Shown here: in pieces, positions 1 to 8,676 of the stretch | How positions within the stretch are numbered: position 1 is the stretch's first letter | Layout: the number at the start of each line of letters is the position of its first letter | Notes under the pieces: generated by a model | The model's input: the letters and a program-made list of their open reading frames with translations, nothing else | The model's database searches: none | What the model was told of the DNA's origin: nothing | Translations under genes and position numbers: made by a program | Origin: Catalimonadaceae bacterium JC749 | GTDB taxonomy: Bacteria; Bacteroidota; Bacteroidia; Cytophagales; Cyclobacteriaceae | Assembly (NCBI GenBank): GCA_021730635.1 | Contig: JAJNNC010000001.1 | Span: 434,001 to 498,000, forward strand | DNA: 64,000 bases | Direction: 5' to 3'

Positions 1-1420
1 TGGCTTTCTCATCCCGGATACCCTGTATCACCGATTTTTCATTTTCCCATTTCGCCTTCAGGTCTTTACGCTTTTCATCCAGATCAGCAATTTCCTTCGA
101 AAGCAGCGATTCCTTTTCTTTGTCTTTCTCACGCCGAATGGCTTCCCGCTCAATCTCCAGTTGCATGATTTTACGGTTCAGCTCGTCCAGTTCTTCCGGC
201 AGCGAATCAATTTCTATCCTCAGCTTAGAAGCCGCCTCATCCATCAGGTCAATGGCTTTATCCGGCAAGAAACGGTCAGAAATGTAGCGGTTAGAAAGTT
301 CTACTGCAGCAATCACGGCATCATCCTTAATCCTGACACCATGGTGCAATTCATAGCGGTCTTTAATCCCTCTTAGAATAGAGACAGAATCCTGTACGTC
401 CGGCTCATTGACCATCACGGACTGGAAGCGGCGTTCTAACGCCTTGTCTTTCTCGATATATTTCTGATATTCTTTCAGCGTGGTAGCTCCAATGGCGTGC
501 AGCTCGCCTCGAGCCAGCGCAGGCTTCAGCAGATTGGCAGCATCCATAGCGCCTTCTCCACCTCCACCAGCGCCAATCAGCGTATGAATCTCGTCAATAA
601 ACAGGATGATCTCACCATCAGAATCGGTTACTTCTTTAATCACCGACTTAAGGCGCTCTTCAAATTCTCCCTTATATTTAGCACCTGCCACCAGCAAACC
701 CATATCCAGCGCAATAATCGTTTTGGTTTTCAGGTTTTCCGGCACATCACCATCTACAATCCTTTGGGCCAGTCCTTCTACGATGGCTGTTTTACCTACT
801 CCGGGCTCTCCCAGCAGGATAGGGTTATTCTTCGTCCGACGGGCCAGAATTTGTAATACCCGCCTGATTTCATCATCACGGCCAATCACCGGGTCAATCT
901 TTCCGGCTTTCGCTAACTGATTCAGGTTTTTGGAATATCTTTCCAGCGACTTGTACTTGGCTTCTGCATTTTGGTCAGTGACCCTGTCACCACCCCGGAG
1001 TTCCCGGATGGCGGCTTTTAAATCTTTCTCTGCAAAACCGGCTTGTTTCATCAGTTTGGCAGTTTTGTCGTTAACACCCAACAGGCCCAGTAAGATATGC
1101 TCGATGGCCACATACTCATCGTGAAATTCTTTCAGATAGCTTTCCGCTTTCCTCAACACAGCCGCTGTGTCGTTGCTCAGGTAGGGTTGCTGCCCGCTTA
1201 CTTTAGGATAGGTAGCAATGATTTCATCCAATCCGCTCTCCAGCGACCCTTTGTTGATGCTTAGTTTTTTGAGTATAAAAGAAATTACGTTCTCATCCGA
1301 CTGCAGCACTGCTTTCAACACATGGCCAGGTTCTACACCCTGCTGTTGAAAGCCTGTGGCAATCTCGGCAGCCTTTTGTATAGCTTCCTGTGCTTTAATA
1401 GTATAGTTGTTAAAGTTCAT
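1..1420 (-). CDS. clpB: ATP-dependent disaggregase ClpB (N-terminal part, cut by window edge)
   Basis: ClpB is a hexameric AAA+ ATPase that works with DnaK/DnaJ/GrpE in the cytoplasm to pull proteins out of aggregates. About 473 residues are visible. The product begins [13 protein letters not shown], the typical Clp_N repeat start, followed by the first AAA+ module with Walker A GEPGVGKT (about residue 205), Walker B ILFIDEIH (about 270-277) and the sensor/arginine segment ALERRFQ. The sequence then enters the charged, coiled-coil middle domain ([15 protein letters not shown]), which separates ClpB from ClpA/ClpC. The second AAA+ module must lie to the left of the window. The ATG at 1418-1420 is the natural family start. 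The gene is transcribed alone, away from the flippase gene. Confidence 0.96.
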   Translation of the reverse strand, partial: MNFNNYTIKAQEAIQKAAEIATGFQQQGVEPGHVLKAVLQSDENVISFILKKLSINKGSLESGLDEIIATYPKVSGQQPYLSNDTAAVLRKAESYLKEFHDEYVAIEHILLGLLGVNDKTAKLMKQAGFAEKDLKAAIRELRGGDRVTDQNAEAKYKSLERYSKNLNQLAKAGKIDPVIGRDDEIRRVLQILARRTKNNPILLGEPGVGKTAIVEGLAQRIVDGDVPENLKTKTIIALDMGLLVAGAKYKGEFEERLKSVIKEVTDSDGEIILFIDEIHTLIGAGGGGEGAMDAANLLKPALARGELHAIGATTLKEYQKYIEKDKALERRFQSVMVNEPDVQDSVSILRGIKDRYELHHGVRIKDDAVIAAVELSNRYISDRFLPDKAIDLMDEAASKLRIEIDSLPEELDELNRKIMQLEIEREAIRREKDKEKESLLSKEIADLDEKRKDLKAKWENEKSVIQGIRDEKA

Positions 1421-1905
1421 AGTATTTCTCAGGTTTCAGTTCGTTTCAAAAGCTATAAAACAAATCTTCAGCCAAGCCCAACTTTACAGATTTTTAAGAC
1501 ATTTTGGCGCATTTCCTATGTATTCTATCAAAAAGCAAGACAATCTGTCGCTTTTTAGTGCGTAATCATTCTGGTTTAACGCTAAATTAAGGTGAGTCTC
1601 GCTATATTGATAAAACACATATACTCCTGAAAAATGCCTCCATATTTCAGAAAAACTTATCCACAGAAGTAAGGTTTTTCAGGAATCAATAGGAACCAAA
1701 AGAAAGTTATTTTAGCTTTACCTTTTGTAGTTGTAATTGTATTTAACCCTATTCAACAGCCTTATTTTTTTAACAGAAGCTCAGTTTATTGAATTATTTT
1801 AATGCCTTGTTAAACAATAACACCGTACGCGTTAAAAAATTTAAAAGTTATTGGTAAAGTATTTACTTTTTGTAAGAACTAGGAGCGCATAATTTTTTGC
1901 TTTGC
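1421..1905. other. Divergent intergenic region clpB / flippase
   Basis: About 480 bp with no convincing gene. It is AT-rich, especially from 1700 on, and must hold the promoters for clpB (minus) and the flippase (plus). Near-consensus -7 boxes on the plus strand (TACCTTTTG near 1720 and TACTTTTTG near 1864) each carry one extra base, so neither is assigned firmly. No repeat or RNA fold stands out. Confidence 0.5.
1446..1474 (-). promoter_or_regulatory. Putative clpB promoter
   Basis: On the minus strand, TTG is followed by 17 bases and TAGCTTTTG, one base longer than the Bacteroidota -7 consensus TAnnTTTG. It lies about 26 bp upstream of the clpB ATG. The assignment rests only on consensus and spacing; no heat-shock operator was recognised. 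Confidence 0.4.
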
Positions 1906-3375
1906 ATGAAGTTGAACAATAAAATTGTTAGTGGTATTGGCTGGACATCTATCTCTGCTTTTGGTACCCAGGGGCTCCGTCTTGTATTCAAGCTCATACT
2001 GGCCAAACTTCTGCTTCCGGAACATTATGGCATCATTGGCATGGCGGCTGTCTTCATCAGCTTTGTGGAGGTCATCAGTGAACTGGGCTTGAACTCTGCC
2101 TTGATTCAGAAAAGGAAAGAAGCCCTGCCTCCCTCTTATTTTGATACTGCTTTCTGGTCAAACTTACTGATTTCCTGTTTCGGATATATTGTCATTATAC
2201 TGGCTGTAGCCCCTTTTGCGGTATGGTTTTATGAGGAAGAGATTTTAGGAACTCTGCTTCCTGTATTGGCTCTCTCTATTATCATCAATGCCTTTTATGT
2301 CATTCCCAAGGTCATCTTGTCGCGTAGGATGAATTTTAAGCCGCAGGCTTTCATTGAAATTTCAGCAGCAGGTGTTTCAGGTATGGTAGCCGTTGTGCTG
2401 GCCTATGCTGGCTATGGGGTATGGGCACTGGCCTTCAACGGTATTCTGATCTCTCTTACTTCTGCCGTGCTTTATTTCATCAAAGTGCAGTGGACACCTC
2501 AGCTTCATTTTGACTGGGAGGCTTTCAGAGATCTTTTTGGCTTTGGCAGCAAGGTGCTGATAGAAAGAATTTTCAGTTTTTTCACGCTCAACATAGACTA
2601 TATACTGATTGGAAAATTCATAGGAGATTCAGCCCTCGGAGCGTATACCCTGGCTTTTATTCTGACCAATACCTTTATGAAGCAGGTCAGCGGTATTCTA
2701 AACAAAGTATTATACCCGGCCTACGCTTCCATTCAGGATAATATTGACCAAATCAGACATTACTACTTGCAGTTGGCAAAGCTCAAAAACCTGTTCATCT
2801 CACCCATCATGATGATTTTTGTTGTCCTGGCAGATGGAGTGATACGGGTTGGGTTTGGAGAAGACTGGCAGGCTGCTATATTTCCGCTACGTATTCTGGC
2901 ATTGGCTGTGATCATCAGTACCATTGGCGGATCTGCCACTATTGTGATGCGAAGTATGGGTCGCCCGGATCTTTCTATGAGACTGAATATATTGTGTACT
3001 ACTTTTAGTACCGTTCCCTTGGTCATTATCGGTTCACAGCTCTACGGCATCAATGGCGCTGCTGCAGGTATCCTGTGTGACAGAGTCATACGGCTTGTTT
3101 TTTACCAGTATCAGATCAAAAGACTTACGGGGATCACTTTTTTTCAACTGATCAAGCAGGTGTCGGGTGCTCTCTTCACCTGCCTGATGATCGGTGTGCT
3201 CATTTACTCACTGTATGTTACGCTCTCCATACCACCCCTGCCTATGCTGATCATGGGTTGCGTGATGACCCTTATTCTGTATGGCCTTTATTTACACTTC
3301 TTTGAAAAGAAACTGGTAGGAAAAGTGAGAGAGTTGGCTAAGATCAAAAAAAAAAGCGCCCGTCCCAGTATATAA
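1906..3375 (+). CDS. Polysaccharide (O-antigen type) flippase, MOP superfamily
   Basis: This is an integral inner-membrane protein of about 489 residues, almost entirely hydrophobic, with 12-14 predicted membrane segments. It resembles Wzx/WzxC-type flippases (Polysacc_synt family) that move lipid-linked oligosaccharides across the membrane for capsule, O-antigen or exopolysaccharide. Family-like features are the N-terminal GIGWTSISAFGTQGLRL segment and the EHYGIIGMAAVF segment. An in-frame TTG at 1897 would add three residues and sits 11 bases after AGGAG; the ATG at 1906 is preferred as the normal codon. No other glycan genes are adjacent, so the substrate cannot be inferred. A WecA-type transferase at 31.8-33.0 kb could work in the same general pathway, but that is speculative. 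Confidence 0.85.
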   Translation: MKLNNKIVSGIGWTSISAFGTQGLRLVFKLILAKLLLPEHYGIIGMAAVFISFVEVISELGLNSALIQKRKEALPPSYFDTAFWSNLLISCFGYIVIILAVAPFAVWFYEEEILGTLLPVLALSIIINAFYVIPKVILSRRMNFKPQAFIEISAAGVSGMVAVVLAYAGYGVWALAFNGILISLTSAVLYFIKVQWTPQLHFDWEAFRDLFGFGSKVLIERIFSFFTLNIDYILIGKFIGDSALGAYTLAFILTNTFMKQVSGILNKVLYPAYASIQDNIDQIRHYYLQLAKLKNLFISPIMMIFVVLADGVIRVGFGEDWQAAIFPLRILALAVIISTIGGSATIVMRSMGRPDLSMRLNILCTTFSTVPLVIIGSQLYGINGAAAGILCDRVIRLVFYQYQIKRLTGITFFQLIKQVSGALFTCLMIGVLIYSLYVTLSIPPLPMLIMGCVMTLILYGLYLHFFEKKLVGKVRELAKIKKKSARPSI

Positions 3376-3381
3376 TACCAG

Positions 3382-3404
3382 CACAATAGTCTTAGACCAT
3401 TGTG
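3382..3404. terminator. Hairpin between convergent genes
   Basis: CACAATAGTC and GACCATTGTG pair across a TTA loop with one mismatch, seven bases after the flippase stop codon and ahead of the convergent gene's end. There is no long T-run on either side, so it may act as a weak bidirectional terminator or only protect mRNA ends. Confidence 0.4.
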
Positions 3405-3474
3405 AAAGAGAAAGTCAAATTGTTGCAAAATGATCAATGCAATGGTGCTGTCCCCTTGAAAAGGAGGAAATTAT

Positions 3475-4515
3475 TTACTTTCCTATATTCAAGCCAGCTT
3501 TCATATTCTGAATATAGTTAGCCAGGGCTTTCTCCCAGTGAGTGTCTGCATCCCAGACATCGCCTAAATAGACATCTCCGGTATAAATGTGCTTTATATA
3601 ATATTTATAGACAGGAGCCGGAGAAGAGGCTCGTTGAGCAGGCGCTTCCGAAGAAGCCTTATAGCCCAGCATGTCGTGCAAGTGCTCCGGCGTGGTGTGT
3701 AATCTTAATAAAATATACTGGTAGCCCTGCTGACGTACTTTGTCCTCCTCCAACTGAGGATTCACCAATCCGTATTCGTAGGGGTACTCTTTCATAATGG
3801 ACTCTAATTTCTGATCGTCGGGTGACAGGGACTGCTCGGCTGTGCTATCTGTCGTGGCAGGCTGCTCTTTGACCTCCTGAAACCGGGGAACCGCCAGCTT
3901 GTCTAGTTTTAAATCCTGGGCAAAAGCCTCATATCTTTTACCGTGAATTACATTGCCCGCTCCTACAAAAAATTCGGGCTGATCATTGATCAGATGGTTT
4001 TCTACCACCATCCCACTTCGAAATACCGCTTTACCAAATTCAAAAAACAGCTGATCACTCTTACCGGCTTCCATTTTGAAGGCTCCCTGATTTTGTGCCA
4101 CAAAAGAACTTTCGCCATTGAAAGGTGCTATCAGCAATGTATACTGCTGACCATCCTGCAATAAAAGAATAATGTTCTGAATTTGTCTGCTTTTCAGGTC
4201 CGCTGCCAACTGTTGGGAAGCATCTCGTCCGGCTTTTACATCCTCATAGTAATAATAAGCTACCGCATCTATGCCAGCATCCCGAAAGGCCTTGTGCGCT
4301 TGTTGCGCCAGGGTTTTCCAGTTAACCTTCCCGTCCGAAGCAGGCACATGGACGAAAACAGCCGATTTGGTATGAAGGAGATTCTCAGGCATCTGGGCCG
4401 AATAGTTCAGCGCACTGAAGTCTGGAGGGAGGGCAGCTGTGTTTCCTTGCCCTACAGAAGTGAGGCATATAAAGCAGAATGAAAGGATCAAACCGGGCAG
4501 GAGCAGTTTTTTCAT
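3475..4515 (-). CDS. Exported protein of unknown function
   Basis: A 346-residue protein with a clear Sec signal peptide (MKKLLLPGLILSFCFICLTS, probable cleavage near VGQG). The mature part is soluble-looking, with a Ser/Pro/Ala-rich stretch (about residues 285-305) before a C-terminal segment rich in Tyr and Trp (YKYYIKHIYTGDVYLGDVWD). I recognise no catalytic motif or known domain. It is monocistronic, or the last gene of a run that begins with the GH43 gene; the gap to the cytochrome c gene is over 140 bp, so co-transcription is uncertain. It may be envelope-associated. Confidence 0.7.
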   Translation of the reverse strand: MKKLLLPGLILSFCFICLTSVGQGNTAALPPDFSALNYSAQMPENLLHTKSAVFVHVPASDGKVNWKTLAQQAHKAFRDAGIDAVAYYYYEDVKAGRDASQQLAADLKSRQIQNIILLLQDGQQYTLLIAPFNGESSFVAQNQGAFKMEAGKSDQLFFEFGKAVFRSGMVVENHLINDQPEFFVGAGNVIHGKRYEAFAQDLKLDKLAVPRFQEVKEQPATTDSTAEQSLSPDDQKLESIMKEYPYEYGLVNPQLEEDKVRQQGYQYILLRLHTTPEHLHDMLGYKASSEAPAQRASSPAPVYKYYIKHIYTGDVYLGDVWDADTHWEKALANYIQNMKAGLNIGK

Positions 4516-4659
4516 ATACTTTTCTTCCGTTTAGTATAGTAACGATAAAAAAGCATTTTTCTTTAAAATAATTCCCGATGAGGTAAGTAAATAAATATAA
4601 AAAAAGGAATTCTTTTCGATCTGTTTGCAGACAAACACTAGCATGGGGTCATCAAAAAA

Positions 4660-5103
4660 CTACTCTTTCCCGGATTGCGCTCTGATGGCCTTTACCTCGT
4701 CGAAGGTAACCACGTCTCCCTGATTTCCCCAGCTGTTTCTAACGTAGTTTAACACATGGGTAACTTCCTCATCCGTTAAATTCAGGTCCGGCATCTGGTT
4801 ATTATATTTTTGCCCGTTCACCTCTATTTCACCGCTCATACCATGCATCACCAGCCGGATAGAACGTTGTTTGTCTTGCATAAGATAGTCGGAGCCAGCC
4901 AGTGGAGGGTACACACCAGCGATACCTTCTCCTGTATTCATATGGCAACTTAAACAATAAGAAGCATAAATATTGATACCCTTCTTTATGCTTTCCTCCA
5001 GTGAGGGCCCGGTCTGGTTCCATGGTGATTTATTGACAAAAGAGAAAAGAACAGCACTTAAAAAGAGCGCTATGCTTAAGATCATCAATGCTTTATTGGT
5101 CAT
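4660..5103 (-). CDS. Membrane-anchored or periplasmic c-type cytochrome
   Basis: A small monohaem cytochrome c. It has one CLSCH haem-attachment motif after a hydrophobic N-terminal segment (ALMILSIALFLSAVLF) that can be an uncleaved anchor or a signal peptide. The downstream MPDLNLTDEEVTHVLNYVR region provides the likely axial Met and the C-terminal helix of class I cytochromes. The start at 5103 (MTNKALM) puts the hydrophobic segment at the N-terminus; an upstream ATG at 5142 would add 13 residues. Such proteins pass electrons between periplasmic dehydrogenases and terminal oxidases. It lies about 160 bp downstream of the GH43 gene on the same strand, with no obvious functional link. Confidence 0.85.
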   Translation of the reverse strand: MTNKALMILSIALFLSAVLFSFVNKSPWNQTGPSLEESIKKGINIYASYCLSCHMNTGEGIAGVYPPLAGSDYLMQDKQRSIRLVMHGMSGEIEVNGQKYNNQMPDLNLTDEEVTHVLNYVRNSWGNQGDVVTFDEVKAIRAQSGKE

Positions 5104-5263
5104 TAGCTGGAGTTTTACCCATTCTTCAAATATAGTGGACAAATCTTATTTATTCCTATCATTATTTTTATTCTCTTATCAACTTTCGAACACTAGCGAT
5201 GGGTTAAACTCCAATTTGATGAAGTTGCTCAAAGACGCAGTGGTAAAAGCCTACTGTGGCTGT

Positions 5264-6376
5264 TTATTGTCCGCGATAGGGATCAATGGTTTCAATCGTA
5301 CCATCCGCCTTATGGGTGAGTTCTGTGACTTTGATGTTTCTCAGGTGGGTTTGCCCTCCCGACAATTCTGAGTCGTGATAAAACAGATACCACTTCCCCC
5401 GAAACTCCACAATAGAGTGATGATTGGTCCAGCCCAATACAGGATTTAAGACCACGCCCCGGTAGGTAAATGGCCCGTAAGGATTATCTCCGGTAGCGTA
5501 GGCAATATAATGCGTATCGCCTGTAGAGTAAGAAAAATAATAGGTATCCTGGTACTTATGCATCCAGGCGGCCTCAAAGAAGCGTCTATCATTGTCTCCG
5601 GCCAGTAGAGGGTTTCCATTTTCGTCTACAATTTGCACATCCTTCACAGCTTCATCAAAACCGAGCATATCGCTGCGCATCCGGGCTACTTTAGGACTCA
5701 GCGCCGGTTGATCATCTTCCGGATATTCATCGTTAGGGTTGTATGTACCGGTGCTCCAACGCTGGAGCTGTCCGCCCCAGATGCCGCCGAAATACATATA
5801 AAAAGTGCCGTCCGTATCTTCGAAAACGGTAGGATCAATGCTATAACTTCCTTCGATGGGTTGTTCTTCCGCTTCGAAAGGTCCTGTTGGGGAGTTACTG
5901 GTGGCTACGCCAATCCGGAATATATCTTCCTGATCCTTGGCAGGAAAATACAAATAGTAGGTATCATTCTTAAAGGCCGCATCAGGCGCCCACATTTGCC
6001 GACTGGCCCAGGGTACATCCTTGACATCCAAAGCTACCCCATGATCGGTCACTTCCCCTGGAATACTGTCCATAGAAAAGACGTGGTAGTCCTTCATATC
6101 AAAATGACTTCCCAGATCATCCTGTGGTATTCCTGATTCTACATCATGGGAAGGATAGATGTAAATTTTGTCTTCAAAGACATGGGCCGAAGGATCAGCC
6201 GTATAGATATCGGTTACCAAGGGCTCGGATATGGCATTTAGGGTATCCTCATTGGCTGAAGCCAGGGAATCTGTGGTGCCCTCTTGCTTCCCAGAACCAT
6301 TCCGCTGGCAAGCACTGAATAAAAGGGCAACGATTAGAGCAGTGAGTGAAGAAGTAAGGCAAAAGGATCTAAGCAT
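5264..6376 (-). CDS. Glycoside hydrolase family 43 lipoprotein
   Basis: A 370-residue surface or periplasmic lipoprotein: the signal peptide ends in a lipobox (LLFSAC) followed by a Ser/Gly/Glu linker. The rest has the five-bladed GH43 pattern: DPSAHVF (first catalytic Asp, general base), SIDPTVFEDTDG (pKa-modulating Asp) and RRFFEAAWMHK (Glu, general acid), with GH43-like WAPDAAF and FYHDSELSGG segments. The family removes or cleaves arabinofuranosyl or xylosyl residues from plant or algal polysaccharides. No SusC/SusD pair or other CAZyme is next to it, so this is an isolated enzyme rather than a polysaccharide utilisation locus. The exact specificity cannot be read from sequence. Confidence 0.9.
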   Translation of the reverse strand: MLRSFCLTSSLTALIVALLFSACQRNGSGKQEGTTDSLASANEDTLNAISEPLVTDIYTADPSAHVFEDKIYIYPSHDVESGIPQDDLGSHFDMKDYHVFSMDSIPGEVTDHGVALDVKDVPWASRQMWAPDAAFKNDTYYLYFPAKDQEDIFRIGVATSNSPTGPFEAEEQPIEGSYSIDPTVFEDTDGTFYMYFGGIWGGQLQRWSTGTYNPNDEYPEDDQPALSPKVARMRSDMLGFDEAVKDVQIVDENGNPLLAGDNDRRFFEAAWMHKYQDTYYFSYSTGDTHYIAYATGDNPYGPFTYRGVVLNPVLGWTNHHSIVEFRGKWYLFYHDSELSGGQTHLRNIKVTELTHKADGTIETIDPYRGQ

Positions 6377-6622
6377 TTCTTAATTGTTGAGTAGTTGAGG
6401 TTTGAAAAAGTGTTAGCAGATCAGCTTCATAACCATTCCGCTTCTTATCCAAAGAAGCTAATAGTAAAATAACAAAAAAATGGACAAACCCTATAACACT
6501 CCCCAAAAGAGAATACCATAAATTTTCTTCAGGATAGAAGCACAAGCCTTTGCCGTAGGTCCGGTGGAGGTATTGCCTTTTAAAAGGATACGGAAGGTTT
6601 GGTATAGCTCGTGTTCACTGGC

Positions 6623-7120
6623 TCACAGCATTTTGACCATATGGATTTCATCGAGGTATTCTCCTTTCACTTTCAAGGATTTTACCTCTGTTCCCCACAC
6701 TTGAAAGCCCAGCCGTTCATAAAGTTGTCTGGCCTGCCCAGCCCGGTTGGTGACACTCAGGTTGATCTGTTCCAACCCCTCGAGCTTTTCCGCTCTTTGC
6801 AAGCAGGCTTGCATTAGCTGTTGGCCTATTCCCTTATGACGGCAATCCGGATAGACAAAAACACCCCAGACAAAGGCTTTGTGTCTTTTCTTTTGCCTTG
6901 ACTCTCGCATAAACCCTATGATGCCTTTCAGCTGATTTTCCTCAAAATAGCCCAGGATAAAATCTTCTTCGTTCTTTTTGGACAAACTGATACAGGTTTG
7001 TTCGCGTTCAAGGCCTTCTTCAAAAGCAGCCCCAAAGGCTTCCGGATTCAGCTTCAGACTATCCAATCGGATGGCCATGAAGGCGTCTAAATCGGCAGTA
7101 GTAAGGGGTCTGATCATCAT
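6623..7120 (-). CDS. GNAT-family N-acetyltransferase
   Basis: A 165-residue protein that is one complete GNAT fold. The acetyl-CoA pyrophosphate loop RHKGIGQQL fits the Q/RxxGxG/A motif, preceded by the beta4 strand VWGVFVYPD. The C-terminal half has the usual NRAGQARQLYERLGF segment, the hallmark of small-molecule or N-terminal (RimI-like) acetyltransferases. The substrate is unknown. It is monocistronic. Two ATGs are adjacent at the start (7120 and 7117). The 240 bp downstream hold only a short palindrome, CCTTTTAAAAGG, at 6576-6587. Confidence 0.88.
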   Translation of the reverse strand: MMIRPLTTADLDAFMAIRLDSLKLNPEAFGAAFEEGLEREQTCISLSKKNEEDFILGYFEENQLKGIIGFMRESRQKKRHKAFVWGVFVYPDCRHKGIGQQLMQACLQRAEKLEGLEQINLSVTNRAGQARQLYERLGFQVWGTEVKSLKVKGEYLDEIHMVKML

Positions 7121-7234
7121 GCAAGGAATTTCAATCCGAATCTGTATACTTATACTACTTTACTTTCTACTGAAGGGTTGGGCTATGCTTGATGCACCTG
7201 GAGGGATGCTACAAGCGAGGGAATTGTGTTAGGG

Positions 7235-7277
7235 TTAGGCTAAGCCGCCCGAAATTAATTTCCGGACTAGTGAGCCT
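7235..7277 (-). repeat. Dispersed nested inverted repeat, copy 1 (cassette-boundary-like)
   Basis: This 43 bp element shares TAAGCCGCCCG and TTCCGGACTAGTGAG with copy 2 at 8025-8067, in the same orientation. Inside is a near-palindrome (CCCGAAATT / AATTTCCGG); outside, AGGCT (7237-7241) pairs with AGCCT (7273-7277). It begins one base after the stop codon of the archaemetzincin-like gene and has no U-run on the gene's strand, so it is not an ordinary terminator. GTTAGGC at 7234-7240 matches the integron core-site consensus GTTRRRY, but no partner RYYYAAC site at attC spacing was found. Confidence 0.75.
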
Positions 7278-7278
7278 G

Positions 7279-7896
7279 TCAATGCTTAAGGTAGTCTGAA
7301 TCAATTTTATCTCTACAGAATGAGCATAAGTCAGGTATTGTCTGTTGCCATTGTGTCCCGTTTAACATCAGGCAGCTATCGCTTTCAGCACAATGCTTTA
7401 GCCCTAATGCATGGCCGATCTCATGCCTAGTGACCTTCGTTAGATTCTCCTTAAACTCATCCTGATTTTCAGATTCCCTCTTTAGCCTGTAGGTAGAAAT
7501 AGTGGCTACCGGTAATTCCGGATGGGCAAATCCCCGTATTAATAGAGCCTCCCCCCAGGACTTTTCTCCAATTGTCATGGCTGAGTCGGTAATCCCTATT
7601 ACCATATCATACTGGCCGCTTTCCAAGGTAACCAGTGCTTCATTGATCTCTTTTACATTCAAGACCATCAGTGTTGTTTCTTTCTTCCATTGCGTCGTTT
7701 TCATCCTGTCTTCTATACTTAAGGAAAGGGGAAACTGAACTTTAGCCTGATAAAAACTGACAATACTTTCTTCAGCCATCTGTAAATGGGTAGGCTGCAC
7801 CTTCCCAATAGTCACTATGGCAATTTTTATCCTTCCTGCTTTTACATGCTCACAGAGAATTAACAGTAACAGGCAGATCAGCAGGCTTCTAAACAT
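7279..7896 (-). CDS. Secreted archaemetzincin-like zinc metalloprotease (M54-type)
   Basis: A 205-residue protein with an N-terminal signal peptide (LLICLLLLILCEHVKAG). The zinc site is HEIGHALGLKHC (residues 158-169), then C175-L-M, then CSFC (191-194). This follows the archaemetzincin plan HExxHxxGx3C...CxM...CxxC, with a catalytic Glu, three zinc His and a structural four-Cys zinc site. The spacings differ from the textbook pattern: five residues instead of four between the first two Cys, and 13 instead of 17 before CxxC. The TYRLKRE segment also suits the family. Most characterised archaemetzincins are cytoplasmic, so the signal peptide is noteworthy. It is the first member of the run of small accessory genes bounded by the hairpin repeats. 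Confidence 0.75.
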   Translation of the reverse strand: MFRSLLICLLLLILCEHVKAGRIKIAIVTIGKVQPTHLQMAEESIVSFYQAKVQFPLSLSIEDRMKTTQWKKETTLMVLNVKEINEALVTLESGQYDMVIGITDSAMTIGEKSWGEALLIRGFAHPELPVATISTYRLKRESENQDEFKENLTKVTRHEIGHALGLKHCAESDSCLMLNGTQWQQTIPDLCSFCRDKIDSDYLKH

Positions 7897-8024
7897 GTTT
7901 TGTTTTTCTGGTGGTCCTTAATTAAAGGCTATTTGCCAAGGTAATCTCAATCCAAGTACTATGGAAAACAGCTACCATATAAACCATTGAAACAATAAAT
8001 ATATGGTGACGCAAACGATAGAGA

Positions 8025-8067
8025 TTAAGCTAAGCCGCCCGGAGGCAACTTCCGGACTAGTGAGTTT
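8025..8067 (-). repeat. Dispersed nested inverted repeat, copy 2
   Basis: The same 43 bp element and orientation as 7235-7277, just 3' of the Cass2-like gene. The inner hairpin is CCGGAGG-CAA-CTTCCGG. The outer stem is AAGCT (8027-8031) with AGTTT (8063-8067): compared with copy 1 (AGGCT/AGCCT) the bases changed but pairing is kept through a G-T pair and a compensatory change, suggesting the fold is conserved. A separate hairpin, ACCATATA/TATATGGT (7974-8007), lies beside it. Confidence 0.75.
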
Positions 8068-8077
8068 TTTTCTATCC

Positions 8078-8542
8078 TTATTCTTTTGAGGAGACAAAAA
8101 TATCTACTTCTGCATGGCTCCAGTCTTTGCTTCGGTCGTCATAAATTTCAAAGTCATGCCGATAGCTTCTCTCAATGTTTGAGCGCCAAATGTCTTGCCA
8201 GGTATTTGAGAGGCAATCAGGCATTTTACCTTTTGCCATTACTTTAGTGTAAGATTGTTCAGGGATGGTTAAGCTGTCCATGCCTTGCGGTGCTTCTGTG
8301 TCAATTTCCACCCTACAGCCAATGAAATATGAAAACGGCTGGGTATGATCTCCTTCGTAATCAAAATAGACAGCATAAATTTCATCACTTAACTTGTTGG
8401 GGATGCGCCGGGCGAAGTTTTCTGTTTCAAATTTCTTCCATAAGTTTCCGCATTCAATATTTGATTGACCACCTTCATTGGTCGTCTTTCTGTCAAGTTT
8501 AAGGCCAATAAGCTTGAAATCAGGTAGCTTTGCTTTTTCCAT
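8078..8542 (-). CDS. Cass2/GyrI-like effector-binding protein
   Basis: A 154-residue single-domain protein resembling the effector-binding (GyrI-like/BmrR C-terminal) fold. The strands EIYAVYFDYEGD and YFIGCRVEI, followed by DSLTIPEQSYTKVMAKGK and a C-terminal ERSYRHDFEIYDDR, fit the stand-alone Cass2 family, first described from Vibrio integron gene cassettes and shown to bind cationic drugs. There is no DNA-binding domain, so it would sequester or sense small hydrophobic ligands. Its presence in a block of small genes separated by inverted repeats is consistent with a cassette origin. The gene is followed by repeat copy 2. The alternative, a generic AraC-effector domain protein, would not change the expected role. 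Confidence 0.75.
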   Translation of the reverse strand: MEKAKLPDFKLIGLKLDRKTTNEGGQSNIECGNLWKKFETENFARRIPNKLSDEIYAVYFDYEGDHTQPFSYFIGCRVEIDTEAPQGMDSLTIPEQSYTKVMAKGKMPDCLSNTWQDIWRSNIERSYRHDFEIYDDRSKDWSHAEVDIFVSSKE

Positions 8543-8638
8543 AGTTTGTTGTTGCTACTTTGTTTTTCGGTTAGTTTATGGTTACTGAATCGTCTTGGCA
8601 ACAGCCGCACTTTATTTTCTACCACTTATGGGATAGCT

Positions 8639-8676
8639 TATAAGCTTGGCAATAACTTCGTGCCAGGGGGTTTATA
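8639..8676 (-). repeat. Hairpin element 3, overlapping the 3' end of the DUF4926 gene
   Basis: Inner stem CTTGGCA (8645-8651) with TGCCAGG (8661-8667); outer stem TATAA (8639-8643) with TTATA (8672-8676). It has the same nested organisation as copies 1 and 2 but a largely different sequence. The shared core, read on the minus strand, is GAAGTT followed by GCC. It overlaps the stop codon of the 8672-8905 gene and has no U-run. Confidence 0.55.

Noticed and set aside
7120-7240. Canonical attC site next to GTTAGGC at 7234
   Set aside because: GCCTAAC (minus strand) is present, but no inverted GTTRRRY partner occurs at suitable distance; GTTGGGC near 7176 is in the same direction, not inverted.
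8389-8625. 78-codon minus-strand frame overlapping the Cass2-like gene
   Set aside because: It overlaps the well-supported Cass2-like frame and has a low-complexity, unstructured product.
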